A DNA stretch of 64,000 nucleotides from JAZOTM01 sp045657625 (lineage in GTDB: Bacteria; Bacillota; Clostridia; Lachnospirales; Lachnospiraceae): the NCBI GenBank assembly GCA_045657625.1, contig JAZOTM010000018.1, positions 3,701 through 67,700 of the forward strand, given 5' to 3'. Below are positions 8,937-17,355 of the stretch, piece after piece (position 1 is the stretch's first letter; each line of letters begins with the position of its first letter). The notes below the pieces were generated by a model. The model was not told the DNA's origin, did no database searches, and saw only the letters and a list, made by a program, of their open reading frames with translations. The position numbers and the translations under genes are program-made.

Positions 8937-10430
8937 GTGGTTTATAATTTTAATTTGGGTATCGGTTGGGCATCCAGTGGTGTGGAATATGCCCAAAGCT
9001 ATCGGAATAAAGCTTTTCAACAGGAAGGAATTCCGGCAAAGTTTATATACATAGATATGTTCCCCAGAGAGAATCTCATTCATATGACAAGAAATCTGGG
9101 GTTCGCAGATCAGGATATTATTTGGTTGTATACTTTTTTTACTGACTTTAAAATGGCACCTACAACCTACTGGAGAAAGGACTTTGAAGGTACATTTTCT
9201 GAAGATTATCAGGATTATGTAAGAGACGGGAAAATAGGAAAATATCTTTTTGCAAACGGAGATTTTTATACGGTTTATTTTACTACGGAGGCATCCGAGT
9301 TCATTCATCGTGTAGAGTATGTTTCCCAGGGAAAGTTATTGCGGAAGGATTATTTCACCTATGGACGTATTTATACGGAGTATTATGCACCCAGTGGAAA
9401 AAAGGCCCATCTGTATCATCGGCGATTTTATAACGAGGATGGCACAACGGCTTATGAGGAAATTATAGATGGGGAAGATGTGATGTATCAATTCCCCGAT
9501 AAAATCCTTTTTTCCAAGGAAGAACTAGTGGGATATATGGTGGATTCCATAGATTTCCAAAAGGAAGATGTGGTTCTAATTGACCGTACCACCGGAATCG
9601 GCCAGGCAATTTTAGAGCATGTGAAAAATGCCAGGGTTGGGATTATTATACATGCAGATCATTATAGTAAAAGTTTTGTGGGGGATACACATATCCTGTG
9701 GAATAATTATTATGAATATGCCTTTGCTATGCATAAACATGTGGATTTTTACGTAGTAGCAACAGATAGTCAAAAAGAAATGTTGGAGCAGCAATTTCAA
9801 AAATATGTGGGGGTCAAGCCTCAGGTCTATACCATTCCGGTGGGCAGTTTGGAGTATTTGGAAAAACCGGATGAAACTCGGAAAAGGAAACCCTACTCTA
9901 TGTTGACGGCCTCCCGATTAGCAGTGGAGAAACATGTGGATTGGACCATTAAGGCGTGTGTACGAGCCAAGGCAGAAATTCCGCAACTTACCTTTGACAT
10001 ATACGGAGAGGGTGGAGAAAAACAAAGATTAGCCGCCTTAATTCGGGAATTGGATGCGGAGGACTATATCCATTTAAAAGGCCAACAGGACCTGCGTCAT
10101 GTATATCAGCAGTATGAGTTGTATTTTTCGGCTTCTCTAAGTGAAGGTTTTGGATTGTCTTTGCTGGAAGCTGTGGGTGGTGGAGATGCCATGATTGGTT
10201 TTCAAGTAATGTATGGGAATACCACATTTATCTTGGATGGTGAGAATGGGTATTTTGTCCCATCGGAAGAAGAAATGTCTGAAATGGACCGGGTGAATGG
10301 GTTCGCTGAGAAATTGATTCAGTATTTTCGGGATGAAAATCGACAGAGATTTGAAGAAGCATCCTATGGATTAGCCAGGAAGTTTTTGATTGGGGAGGTG
10401 AGTAGCCGTTGGAAAGAATTGGTTCATTAG
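8937..10430 (+). CDS. gtfA: Glycosyltransferase GtfA, O-GlcNAc transferase for the SRR protein
   Basis: Catalytic subunit of the GtfA-GtfB complex, which adds the first GlcNAc to Ser/Thr of the adhesin in the cytosol. It is a GT-B fold protein of 497 residues. The N-terminus (NFNLGIGWASSGVEYAQ) is typical of GtfA, and the C-terminal half holds an EX7E motif (Glu403 and Glu411 in SEGFGLSLLE). The start is GTG with a GGGGG site upstream. It overlaps gtfB by 22 bases, so the two subunits should be made in balance. Confidence 0.9.
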   Translation: MVYNFNLGIGWASSGVEYAQSYRNKAFQQEGIPAKFIYIDMFPRENLIHMTRNLGFADQDIIWLYTFFTDFKMAPTTYWRKDFEGTFSEDYQDYVRDGKIGKYLFANGDFYTVYFTTEASEFIHRVEYVSQGKLLRKDYFTYGRIYTEYYAPSGKKAHLYHRRFYNEDGTTAYEEIIDGEDVMYQFPDKILFSKEELVGYMVDSIDFQKEDVVLIDRTTGIGQAILEHVKNARVGIIIHADHYSKSFVGDTHILWNNYYEYAFAMHKHVDFYVVATDSQKEMLEQQFQKYVGVKPQVYTIPVGSLEYLEKPDETRKRKPYSMLTASRLAVEKHVDWTIKACVRAKAEIPQLTFDIYGEGGEKQRLAALIRELDAEDYIHLKGQQDLRHVYQQYELYFSASLSEGFGLSLLEAVGGGDAMIGFQVMYGNTTFILDGENGYFVPSEEEMSEMDRVNGFAEKLIQYFRDENRQRFEEASYGLARKFLIGEVSSRWKELVH

Positions 10431-11785
10431 AAAAAGGAATTCTTTTATTGGATCAATACGATAAACAAGCTGCAATGTTGGCAGATTCTTTTCGCAGTGT
10501 TGGATTTGCCGGAGTGATTTTGGTTTTACAGGATTACGGATTTCTGCCAAGGGATGTGGTAGGACTTTACTCCTACTTTTATAGAAAAAAGACAGAAACA
10601 GAGGGACATCCATGTTTTTTTAACCAGGTGCAAAGACCGGATTACTGGGTAGTTTCCGGTACTGCAAAGTCAGCTGAAATACGGGATTATGTGTATTTAA
10701 GAGGGCGTATTCAATATGTGACTGACTATGATGCAGAGCCTAGAATTGTTTCTAAGGTGGATTGGAATAATCGAAAGTCTGTGATTCGGTCTTCCGAGTA
10801 TTATGATAACTACGGACATCTGTATGCACGAGAAATCTATGACGGAAAAGGCAAGGCAATTACAAAGACCTATTTTGATGAAGAGAACCGGGAAGTCTTG
10901 GTGGAAAATCTGGTTACGGGAGGAATTATTTTAACAGAAAATAAGAAAACCCGTATTTTCCGGAATAAACGAGAATTTGTTTTTGCTTTTTTGAAAAAGT
11001 TGCAGGAAGATTATGGAGAAAGCATAGGACCGATTTATTATAATTCCTTGTCATATCCATTTTTTTACACTTTAGATCAGCAGGGGAGTCAGTCACCGGC
11101 GTATCTTTTTTGGCAAGAAGGTCCAAGAGAAACGGTTCCGGGAAATATGCAACTGATTTTGGATGGGAAAACAAGTACAAGAAAGATTTACGTACAGAAT
11201 CTAGCCAGTTATGAAGCTTTTCAGAGGTGTGGGGGATCGCAGGAACAAATGGAACCCTTGGGTTTTGTATATTCCTATAAAAAAGAGAATACAGGACAAA
11301 AAAAGGCTTTGATTTGTACAAATTCTGATGAAATCGCAGGATTGCGAGATTTGGTGGAAGGATTTCCGCAGGTGGAATTCCATATATTGGCCATTACGGA
11401 AATGTCTACAAAACTATTGAATTATGGTACTTACTCCAATGTATTCTTGTATCCGGCGGCAAAAAAAGAATTGATTGACCAGCAGTTTCTCACTTGTGAT
11501 TATTACTTGGACTTGAATTTTGGCGGTGAGATTTTAGATGCAGTAAAAAGGGCTTTTTTGCACAAACAGTTGATTTTAGGGTTAAACAATACCCTTCACA
11601 ATAAAGCTTACATCTCAGAGAACCATGGATTTCAGGACATTTCTTCCTTAAAGAGTTTTTGGAAGGAAGTACTGGAAAACAGAGATGTTTTAAATACACA
11701 TTTGCAACTACAAGGGCAACATGCCATGGAGGCAAATGAGGAAGCTTACAGTAACATTATAAATTTTGATTTTATTAGGAGGTAA
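10409..11785 (+). CDS. gtfB: Glycosyltransferase-stabilising subunit GtfB
   Basis: A 458-residue partner of GtfA. In characterised systems GtfB is an inactive GT-B homologue that stabilises GtfA and recognises the partly glycosylated acceptor. This protein shares GtfA-like N-terminal organisation but lacks the EX7E motif. The start is a TTG inside the end of gtfA, with a strong GGGGAGG ten bases before it; no ATG lies nearby. It is followed four bases later by a small membrane protein gene. Confidence 0.85.
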   Translation: MERIGSLEKGILLLDQYDKQAAMLADSFRSVGFAGVILVLQDYGFLPRDVVGLYSYFYRKKTETEGHPCFFNQVQRPDYWVVSGTAKSAEIRDYVYLRGRIQYVTDYDAEPRIVSKVDWNNRKSVIRSSEYYDNYGHLYAREIYDGKGKAITKTYFDEENREVLVENLVTGGIILTENKKTRIFRNKREFVFAFLKKLQEDYGESIGPIYYNSLSYPFFYTLDQQGSQSPAYLFWQEGPRETVPGNMQLILDGKTSTRKIYVQNLASYEAFQRCGGSQEQMEPLGFVYSYKKENTGQKKALICTNSDEIAGLRDLVEGFPQVEFHILAITEMSTKLLNYGTYSNVFLYPAAKKELIDQQFLTCDYYLDLNFGGEILDAVKRAFLHKQLILGLNNTLHNKAYISENHGFQDISSLKSFWKEVLENRDVLNTHLQLQGQHAMEANEEAYSNIINFDFIRR

Positions 11786-11789
11786 GGAT

Positions 11790-11993
11790 ATGGAAGTATT
11801 AAAGGGAATTTTATTTGGAAAGACACAGAACACGTTATTGGTAATTATTTATTTGGAGTGGATTTTAACGGCTTATGGTATTGGCATGACCATTTCTACA
11901 AAAAAACTTTGGGCAAAAATTATCAATTTGGTGCTCACTATTCTCTGGGTTGTTTGTGCTATCTTAAATATGATTAATTATTTCAATGCGTAA
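11790..11993 (+). CDS. Small two-helix membrane protein, candidate Asp4/Asp5 (SecE/SecG-like)
   Basis: A 67-residue protein with two predicted transmembrane helices (about residues 13-35 and 41-64) joined by a short lysine-containing turn. It is the last gene of the accessory Sec operon. In streptococci this slot after gtfB holds asp4 and asp5, small proteins likened to SecE and SecG. Two helices and this size fit a SecG-like Asp5 best, but I do not recognise the sequence itself. The ATG at 11790 has a perfect AGGAGG seven bases upstream. An in-frame TTG at 11766 inside gtfB is less likely. Confidence 0.6.
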   Translation: MEVLKGILFGKTQNTLLVIIYLEWILTAYGIGMTISTKKLWAKIINLVLTILWVVCAILNMINYFNA

Positions 11994-11997
11994 ATTT

Positions 11998-12054
11998 GTC
12001 ACAGTTATTTCTGCACTGTGACTGATATGCTGGTACAAAAAATTAGACTGTGAC
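11998..12054. repeat. Inverted GTCACAGT/ACTGTGAC arms with a third copy
   Basis: GTCACAGT at 11998-12005 pairs perfectly with ACTGTGAC at 12015-12022 across nine bases. ACTGTGAC occurs again at 12047-12054. No T run follows, so this is not a terminator; spaced copies look more like protein-binding half-sites between the Sec locus and the lipase gene. Confidence 0.5.
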
Positions 12055-12153
12055 AACATGTGCGCATTATAGCCAATTTTTGAAATCAAAAAATAGAGAA
12101 AACGCTGAAAATAAAAAACTTCCTTGGAAACTCATTTCAAAAACCCAGTTTCG

Positions 12154-12162
12154 TGGTAAAAT
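12154..12162 (+). promoter_or_regulatory. Extended -10 promoter for the lipase gene
   Basis: TGGTAAAAT is an extended -10 element 27 bases before the lipase start codon. The best -35 at proper spacing (TTTCAA, 12135-12140) is weak, as is common with extended -10 promoters. Confidence 0.35.
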
Positions 12163-12189
12163 GAGAAAAAATTTCAAAGGGGGTTTTTT

Positions 12190-12954
12190 ATGAAGCGTAT
12201 GATTCAAAAACTGGCAGTTGGGATTTTTGCTGTATGTATGGGTGTCATAGGGGTAGTGCCCATGCAGGTGCATGCAGCGACTGTGACTTATTCCAATGCC
12301 GCACAGATTTGTACCTATGTTTATCAGGGGTACAACAGTGGTTCCAAGGGACCGATCATCGTAACAAAGGGGACTTACAAAAAGGGAAGTACGACAAAGA
12401 CCGTATATTTGGTTACGATGTCCGGTACAGAGATTGTAACAGGACAGTCCACCGGATATTACACGGATTTACTTTCCGGATTCAATCTGAACAATGCGTA
12501 TCAGACAAATGTAGTGAATGTAATTAATAATTACATCCCAAAGAACTCAAATTTGATTTTGGCTGGACATAGTCTTGGCGGTATGATTGCACAGCAGGTA
12601 GCTGCAAATTCTACCATCAAAGCAAATTACAATGTTATGAATACGGTTTGCTTTGGTTCTCCACTTCTTGCAGCAGGAAGTAGAGAAGGTGTTGTAAAGC
12701 GTTTGGGAGACACCTCTGATGCAGTTCCATATTTATCCGGTTCTTTGTTTAACAATACTGCATGGGCCATTGCAGGGCTGCAGAGAGAAAACGGTGGATA
12801 TGGTACAGATTTGCTATCTGCTCATACAAAGAGTTATTTGCGGTCAGATGTTTGGGGCAAATATGATATTACAGGTACCAAGAATGGTGGAGCCACTATT
12901 ACTTTGGATTTGTCTACACAGACTTATTATTATTCACCAACATCTGTAAATTAA
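12190..12954 (+). CDS. Secreted class 3 lipase family protein
   Basis: A 254-residue protein with a classical signal peptide (residues 1-30, ending VHA-A) and a lipase class 3 alpha/beta-hydrolase core. The nucleophile elbow GHSLGG places the catalytic Ser at residue 128. It is likely an extracellular triacylglycerol or phospholipid lipase. It is a single-gene unit: AAGGGGG ribosome site, own promoter candidate, strong terminator four bases after the stop. It follows the accessory Sec locus but carries an ordinary Sec signal, so I do not infer that it uses that pathway. Confidence 0.85.
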   Translation: MKRMIQKLAVGIFAVCMGVIGVVPMQVHAATVTYSNAAQICTYVYQGYNSGSKGPIIVTKGTYKKGSTTKTVYLVTMSGTEIVTGQSTGYYTDLLSGFNLNNAYQTNVVNVINNYIPKNSNLILAGHSLGGMIAQQVAANSTIKANYNVMNTVCFGSPLLAAGSREGVVKRLGDTSDAVPYLSGSLFNNTAWAIAGLQRENGGYGTDLLSAHTKSYLRSDVWGKYDITGTKNGGATITLDLSTQTYYYSPTSVN

Positions 12955-12958
12955 AAGA

Positions 12959-13002
12959 AAAAGGTTGGGGCATATCATGTTGATATGCTTCAACCTTTTT
13001 TT
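12959..13002 (+). terminator. Intrinsic terminator after the lipase gene
   Basis: A long stem of about 17 bp (arms AAAGGTTG and CAACCTTT, with GCATATCA/TGATATGC inside) is followed by a run of T. The mirrored A run could also serve the convergent Crp-type gene. Confidence 0.9.
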
Positions 13003-13048
13003 AATTCAGAAAATTATTTTTAAATTCAGAGAATGTACTGTTTTATGA

Positions 13049-13723
13049 TTACATTGAAACACCATCCACCTTACGGAGTGTAAAGTGATTTTTGTGGTAG
13101 GAGAGAATCCCTTCTTTTTGCATTTTCCCCAGTTCCTTGGAAAGAGCGGTACGTTCCAGGTTTAAATAATCGGCCATCTGTTGACGGTCAAAGGGAATGT
13201 CAAATTCCTGAGATTTTACCTGAAGAGAGTAGGTGTTTAAATAAGCCATGACACGTTCACGAATGGTTTTTGGCGCAGTATGAAAACTACGTAGGGAAAG
13301 GTGAATATTTTTTTGCATGGATATATTTAAAACCTGAAAAATTATTTTTTGTTTCCAGCTTTCTTTGGCAGAGGAAAAGTCTGCCAGGGGTTTCATGTTT
13401 AAAAATAGAACACGGCAGTCCTCATTGGCTACAGCATCTACAAAAAGAGGCTGGTTTGGTAGTAGGGCATAGGTTTCTGCAAAAAACTGTCCCGGTTCTA
13501 ATAAGGATAGAATTGTGCGGTTTCCCCAAAGGTCATTGCTTTCAATGGTGACACTGCCCTGTTGTACAAATGCTAAGTAATCCGTGGTCTCTCCGGCATT
13601 TAATATATATTCTCCTTTTTGAAAGTTTTTTTCATGGGCATTTAATGCATGGAAAGCTTCTGTCATTTCTTGGTCTGTCATATTTCGAAATAAAATCGTT
13701 TGTTTTAAATGTAGTTTATCCAT
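13049..13723 (-). CDS. Crp/Fnr family transcription regulator
   Basis: A 224-residue regulator with an N-terminal cyclic-nucleotide-binding-like beta barrel (about residues 20-120) and a C-terminal winged helix. The recognition region is near residues 170-190 (FDIPFDRQQMADYLNLERTA). I see no cysteine cluster of the kind that carries the oxygen-sensing iron-sulfur cluster in Fnr, so its signal is unknown. It is transcribed away from a ferredoxin gene across a shared 216-base region, which makes that gene its probable target. Confidence 0.85.
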   Translation of the reverse strand: MDKLHLKQTILFRNMTDQEMTEAFHALNAHEKNFQKGEYILNAGETTDYLAFVQQGSVTIESNDLWGNRTILSLLEPGQFFAETYALLPNQPLFVDAVANEDCRVLFLNMKPLADFSSAKESWKQKIIFQVLNISMQKNIHLSLRSFHTAPKTIRERVMAYLNTYSLQVKSQEFDIPFDRQQMADYLNLERTALSKELGKMQKEGILSYHKNHFTLRKVDGVSM

Positions 13724-13748
13724 ATTTGTATCATAACAAAAAAATGTG

Positions 13749-13787
13749 GTTATGACAACGGCATGTTGGACAGTGGGTGTTTATAAT
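13749..13787 (+). promoter_or_regulatory. Probable Crp/Fnr-activated promoter of the ferredoxin gene
   Basis: A consensus -10 (TATAAT, 13782-13787) has no acceptable -35 at 17 bases. Instead a quasi-palindrome GTTATGACAAC (13749-13759) is centred about 40 bases before the expected start of transcription. That is where class II Crp/Fnr activators bind. The divergent neighbour is a Crp/Fnr regulator. Confidence 0.5.
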
Positions 13788-13845
13788 GTGGTTAGGAGTT
13801 AGGAATGGAAAATTGAGTAAAAAAGGTTCAAATAGAGAATCTGAA

Positions 13846-13881
13846 TTCGAAAAACGGCTCTGTGGCAGAGCGTTTTTCGAA
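13846..13881 (+). other. Strong hairpin in the ferredoxin leader
   Basis: Arms TTCGAAAAACG and CGTTTTTCGAA enclose a second stem CTCTG/CAGAG with loop TGG. It sits in the leader about 60 bases before the ferredoxin start codon. No T run follows, so simple termination is unlikely. A role in RNA stability or translation is possible. Confidence 0.6.
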
Positions 13882-13939
13882 GAAGGATACTTTTCCATTT
13901 TATAGCAAAATTGTACCCATACAAATAGGAGGTAACCAA

Positions 13940-14671
13940 ATGGTTAGACAGATTATTAAAATCGATGAAGAAAAATGTAATGGATGTGGCTTATGTGCCA
14001 GCGCCTGTCATGAAGGTGCTATTGATATTGTGGATGGAAAGGCAAAATTGGTTCGAGAACATTTTTGTGATGGTTTTGGAGATTGTTTGCCGGGATGTCC
14101 AACAGGTGCCATTACCTTTGAGGAACGAGAAGCGCTGGCTTATGATGAAGAAGCAGTAGAGAAAGCAAAGAGACAAAAGGAGGTACAAAAAATGATGGCA
14201 CAGCAGGGTGGCGGATGTCCGGGATCCAGAATGATGGAATTAAAGACAGTGCAGACAGAAGCAGCAGAAGCAGAAGAGGTAGTAGAATACGCAAGAAAAC
14301 CGGTTTCGCAGTTGATGCAGTGGCCGGTACAGATTAAGTTGTTACCAACAGAAGCACCTTTTTATTCCGGAGCGAAGCTTCTCATTGCAGCAGATTGTAC
14401 CGCTTATGCTTATGCAAATATGCATGAGGACTTCATGAAGGGAAAAATCACTTTAATTGGATGTCCAAAGTTGGATGAAGGGGATTATAGTGAAAAATTA
14501 ACAGAAATTATAAAAAACAATGATATTAAGAGTGTAACCATAGTGCGTATGGAGGTGCCATGCTGCGGTGGGTTACAACGTGCGGCTGAAACAGCTTTAA
14601 AAAACAGTGGCAAATTCATTCCTTGGCAAGTAGTCGTCATTGGAAGAGATGGTCGCATTTTGGATTTATAG
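13940..14671 (+). CDS. 4Fe-4S ferredoxin-type electron carrier with C-terminal domain
   Basis: A 243-residue cytosolic protein. Cys13, 16, 19 and 23 form one CxxCxxCxxxC cluster site, and Cys43, 49 and 53 contribute to a second, variant site. The remaining 150 residues contain further cysteines (CTAYAYAN, GCPKLD, PCCGG) and are of a type common in anaerobes but without a clear function. The ATG at 13940 follows AGGAGG nine bases back. The longer frame opening inside the leader hairpin is rejected. The divergent Crp/Fnr gene and its candidate site suggest redox or nitrosative-stress control. Confidence 0.75.
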   Translation: MVRQIIKIDEEKCNGCGLCASACHEGAIDIVDGKAKLVREHFCDGFGDCLPGCPTGAITFEEREALAYDEEAVEKAKRQKEVQKMMAQQGGGCPGSRMMELKTVQTEAAEAEEVVEYARKPVSQLMQWPVQIKLLPTEAPFYSGAKLLIAADCTAYAYANMHEDFMKGKITLIGCPKLDEGDYSEKLTEIIKNNDIKSVTIVRMEVPCCGGLQRAAETALKNSGKFIPWQVVVIGRDGRILDL

Positions 14672-14717
14672 TTTTTATGTGTAAAATATATTTTATGTTT
14701 ATTATGTAAAAGATGCT

Positions 14718-14746
14718 TGCGCAACTTGCTTATAAGTGGGTGCGCA
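14718..14746 (+). terminator. Possible terminator after the ferredoxin gene
   Basis: Stem TGCGCA/TGCGCA continues after a three-base bulge into ACTT/AAGT. Only TTTA follows, so termination may be weak. A TATAAT at 14763-14768 just beyond may start the serine dehydratase operon. Confidence 0.4.
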
Positions 14747-14826
14747 TTTATCCATTAGATGTTATAATAAGAACTGGATTTAGAAGACAGAATAGAAAGT
14801 CTCTGTTTTCGTTAGAAAGGTAATGT

Positions 14827-15477
14827 ATGAATTTATTCGATATTGTAGGCCCGGTAATGGTTGGGCCTTCCAGTTCACATACAGCGGGAGCCGCAAAGAT
14901 TGGATTTGTGGCTCGTAAATTGTTAGGAGAACCGGTGCAAAAAGCAGAAATTGTTTTTCACGGTTCTTTTCTTTCGACAGGAAAGGGACATGGAACAGAT
15001 CGGGCTATCGTAGCCGGATTGTTGGGGTATTCCGTAGATGATAAAAGGATACCCTATAGTTTTGAAGAAGCAGAAAAAGCTGGTTTGCAATTTAAAATCA
15101 GCGGCGGTGATTTTGGAGATGTACATCCCAATACCGTAGGATTAACACTTTTCGGAAGTTCCGGAAAGGTGTTGCATGTGATGGCTTCCTCTATAGGAGG
15201 TGGTCGCATCGAAATTTGTGAATTAGATGGGTTAAAAGCGAAATTTTCCGCAGAATGTCCCACTCTTTTAGTAAGCAATAAGGATAAACCGGGATTAGTG
15301 GCTTGTGTGGCAGCGGAATTGCAAAAATGTCATATTAATATAGCGACAATGCAGGTATATCGAAGTGGTCGAGGAGATTTAGCCATGATGGTGATTGAAT
15401 GTGATGAAGCAATTCCGGATTGTGCGATTGCATCTCTAAGAAATCTTAAGGGAGTGGAGGATTTGCGATATGTATAA
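14827..15477 (+). CDS. sdaAB: L-serine dehydratase, iron-sulfur dependent, beta subunit
   Basis: A 216-residue beta subunit of the two-part anaerobic L-serine dehydratase, which converts L-serine to pyruvate and ammonia. The N-terminal domain begins with the family motif GPVMVGPSSSHTAGA (residues 8-22). Residues about 145-216 form an ACT domain that may sense serine. It overlaps the alpha-subunit gene by eight bases. It needs the alpha subunit, which holds the [4Fe-4S] cluster. Confidence 0.95.
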   Translation: MNLFDIVGPVMVGPSSSHTAGAAKIGFVARKLLGEPVQKAEIVFHGSFLSTGKGHGTDRAIVAGLLGYSVDDKRIPYSFEEAEKAGLQFKISGGDFGDVHPNTVGLTLFGSSGKVLHVMASSIGGGRIEICELDGLKAKFSAECPTLLVSNKDKPGLVACVAAELQKCHINIATMQVYRSGRGDLAMMVIECDEAIPDCAIASLRNLKGVEDLRYV

Positions 15478-16336
15478 ATCCTTTGAAGAATTGATAAAAG
15501 CCACAAAAACTATGCAATTACCAATATGGAAAGTAATCTTAGAGGAGGATTGCAAGGAAAACGGAATTACAAAAGAGGATTCTTTTGCGAAAATGGCAGG
15601 GATGTATTTGGCCATGAGAGAATCCAATGAGGAATACGAAGCGGAATTGAAGTCTGCGAGTGGTCTGGTTGGAGGAGAAGCAGAAAAAATCCGAAAAGCC
15701 GCAGCAGATGGAAAGTTGTCTGCCGGCAGTTTTTTGACGAAGGTTATGGAAAAAGCATTACGTGTAAGTGCTTCCAATGCATGTATGAAGCGAATTGTAG
15801 CAGCACCTACCGCAGGTTCTTGCGGGGTTTTGCCTGCGGTATTGTTATCTATACAGGATGACTTGCATGTAAGTGATGAAAAAATGGTAGAAGCTCTGTA
15901 TGTGGCCGCAGGAATTGGGGGTATTATCGCCTATGGTGCCAGCCTTTCCGGTGCGGAAGGCGGTTGCCAAGCAGAAATTGGTTCTGCATCGGCTATGGCA
16001 GCAGGGGCCTTGACTTACTTAAAAGGCGGAAATGTGACACAGGTCTGTCACGCTTCTGCGATTGCGTTAAAGGGATTGTTAGGACTGGTATGTGATCCGG
16101 TGGCAGGCTTGGTAGAAGTCCCTTGTGTAAAACGAAATGTGATTGGTGCAGTGAATGCAGTGACATCTTCGGATATGGCCATAGCCGGCATTAAAAGCCG
16201 CATCCCGCCGGACGAAGTGGTGGCAGCTATGAGACAAGTGGGCAACGCAATGAATACGGATTTAAAGGAGACAGGTAAGGGTGGTTTGGCAGCGACTCCT
16301 ACCGGGACAAAAATAGCAAAAAAAATGAAGGTATAA
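15470..16336 (+). CDS. sdaAA: L-serine dehydratase, iron-sulfur dependent, alpha subunit
   Basis: A 288-residue catalytic subunit that binds the oxygen-sensitive [4Fe-4S] cluster removing the serine hydroxyl. Visible family motifs include ASNACMKRIVAAPTAGSCG with two cysteines (around residues 101-119) and GLVCDPVAGLVEVPCVKRN with two more. It is translationally coupled to the beta subunit through the overlap. Length is normal for the split Firmicutes form. Confidence 0.95.
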   Translation: MYKSFEELIKATKTMQLPIWKVILEEDCKENGITKEDSFAKMAGMYLAMRESNEEYEAELKSASGLVGGEAEKIRKAAADGKLSAGSFLTKVMEKALRVSASNACMKRIVAAPTAGSCGVLPAVLLSIQDDLHVSDEKMVEALYVAAGIGGIIAYGASLSGAEGGCQAEIGSASAMAAGALTYLKGGNVTQVCHASAIALKGLLGLVCDPVAGLVEVPCVKRNVIGAVNAVTSSDMAIAGIKSRIPPDEVVAAMRQVGNAMNTDLKETGKGGLAATPTGTKIAKKMKV

Positions 16337-16350
16337 TGGGGGAAAATAGT

Positions 16351-17343
16351 ATGAAATTGGGAATCATCGGATCCGGTGCTATTGTAGAAGAATTTTTACC
16401 AATGATGCAAGAGGTGGCGGGAATAGAACTTTGGACAATACAAGGTACGATAAGAAGTAAAGAAAAGGTTAAGAATCTTTGCGAAACGTACGATATACCG
16501 AATGGTGTTTTTTCTGTGGAAGAATTGTTGCAAACCGGTGTGGAGGCAGTTTATATTGCAACACCGAATGTTCTTCATTATGAAATGGCAAAACAAGTAT
16601 TGGAAGCCGGTGTCTCAGCGATTGTAGAAAAACCAATTACTTCTCATATCGGAGAATTGAAGGAACTTCAGAAAATTGCGGAAGCCAAAGGATGCTTTTT
16701 GTTGGAAGCCATTACCACACTTCATTTTGCGGCTTATAAGAAAATACAATCTTATTTAACGGAAATTGGAGAGGTAAAACAGGTAATTTGCAATTTTTCT
16801 CAGTACTCCAGGAGATATGATCGTTTTAAAAAGGGAGAAATTTTGCCGGTATTTGATCCGGAAAAAGCCGGTGGTGCATTGATGGATTTGAATTTGTATA
16901 ATGTGCATTTTGTGATGGGGTTGTTTGGAATGCCTAAGAAATCTGCTTATTATGCAAATGTGGAAAAAGGAATAGATACCAGTGGTACCTTGTTTTTACA
17001 ATACGATGGATTTCAGGCTACTTGCACAGCCGCAAAAAGTTGCAGTGGGCCTTTCTATTTTGTGATTGAAGGAACGGAAGGTTATATTACCGTATCGCAT
17101 TCACCCAATGTACTTGGGTGTGTGACCTTACATCACAGTGATGGTAGAGAAGCTTTTTTTGAAGAACCATATAGTGCAAAACGCTGTATTCCGGAATTTC
17201 AGGAGTTTGTGAGAATTCTTGAGGAGAAAGATGAAAAAGCAGGAAAAGTATTGACGGAAAAGACAGAACAGGTTCTGCAGGTGTTGACAGAGGCAAGAAT
17301 GCAGGCTGGAATTACGTTTCCAATGGACAAGAATTATCAGTAA
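16351..17343 (+). CDS. Gfo/Idh/MocA family NAD(P)-dependent oxidoreductase
   Basis: A 330-residue dehydrogenase with an N-terminal Rossmann fold (MKLGIIGSGAIVEEF, residues 1-15), the family motif EKPITSHIGEL near residue 97, and a C-terminal alpha/beta substrate domain. Substrates in this family are usually sugars, inositols or their derivatives, and the sequence does not identify which one. The ATG at 16351 is chosen because GGGGGA lies eight bases ahead; the ATG overlapping the sdaAA stop has no ribosome site. Confidence 0.8.
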   Translation: MKLGIIGSGAIVEEFLPMMQEVAGIELWTIQGTIRSKEKVKNLCETYDIPNGVFSVEELLQTGVEAVYIATPNVLHYEMAKQVLEAGVSAIVEKPITSHIGELKELQKIAEAKGCFLLEAITTLHFAAYKKIQSYLTEIGEVKQVICNFSQYSRRYDRFKKGEILPVFDPEKAGGALMDLNLYNVHFVMGLFGMPKKSAYYANVEKGIDTSGTLFLQYDGFQATCTAAKSCSGPFYFVIEGTEGYITVSHSPNVLGCVTLHHSDGREAFFEEPYSAKRCIPEFQEFVRILEEKDEKAGKVLTEKTEQVLQVLTEARMQAGITFPMDKNYQ

Positions 17344-17355
17344 AGGATGAGAGTT

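Noticed and set aside
13862..13939. N-terminal extension of the ferredoxin gene
   Set aside because: The upstream ATG lies inside the leader hairpin without a ribosome site; the ATG at 13940 follows AGGAGG and fits family starts.
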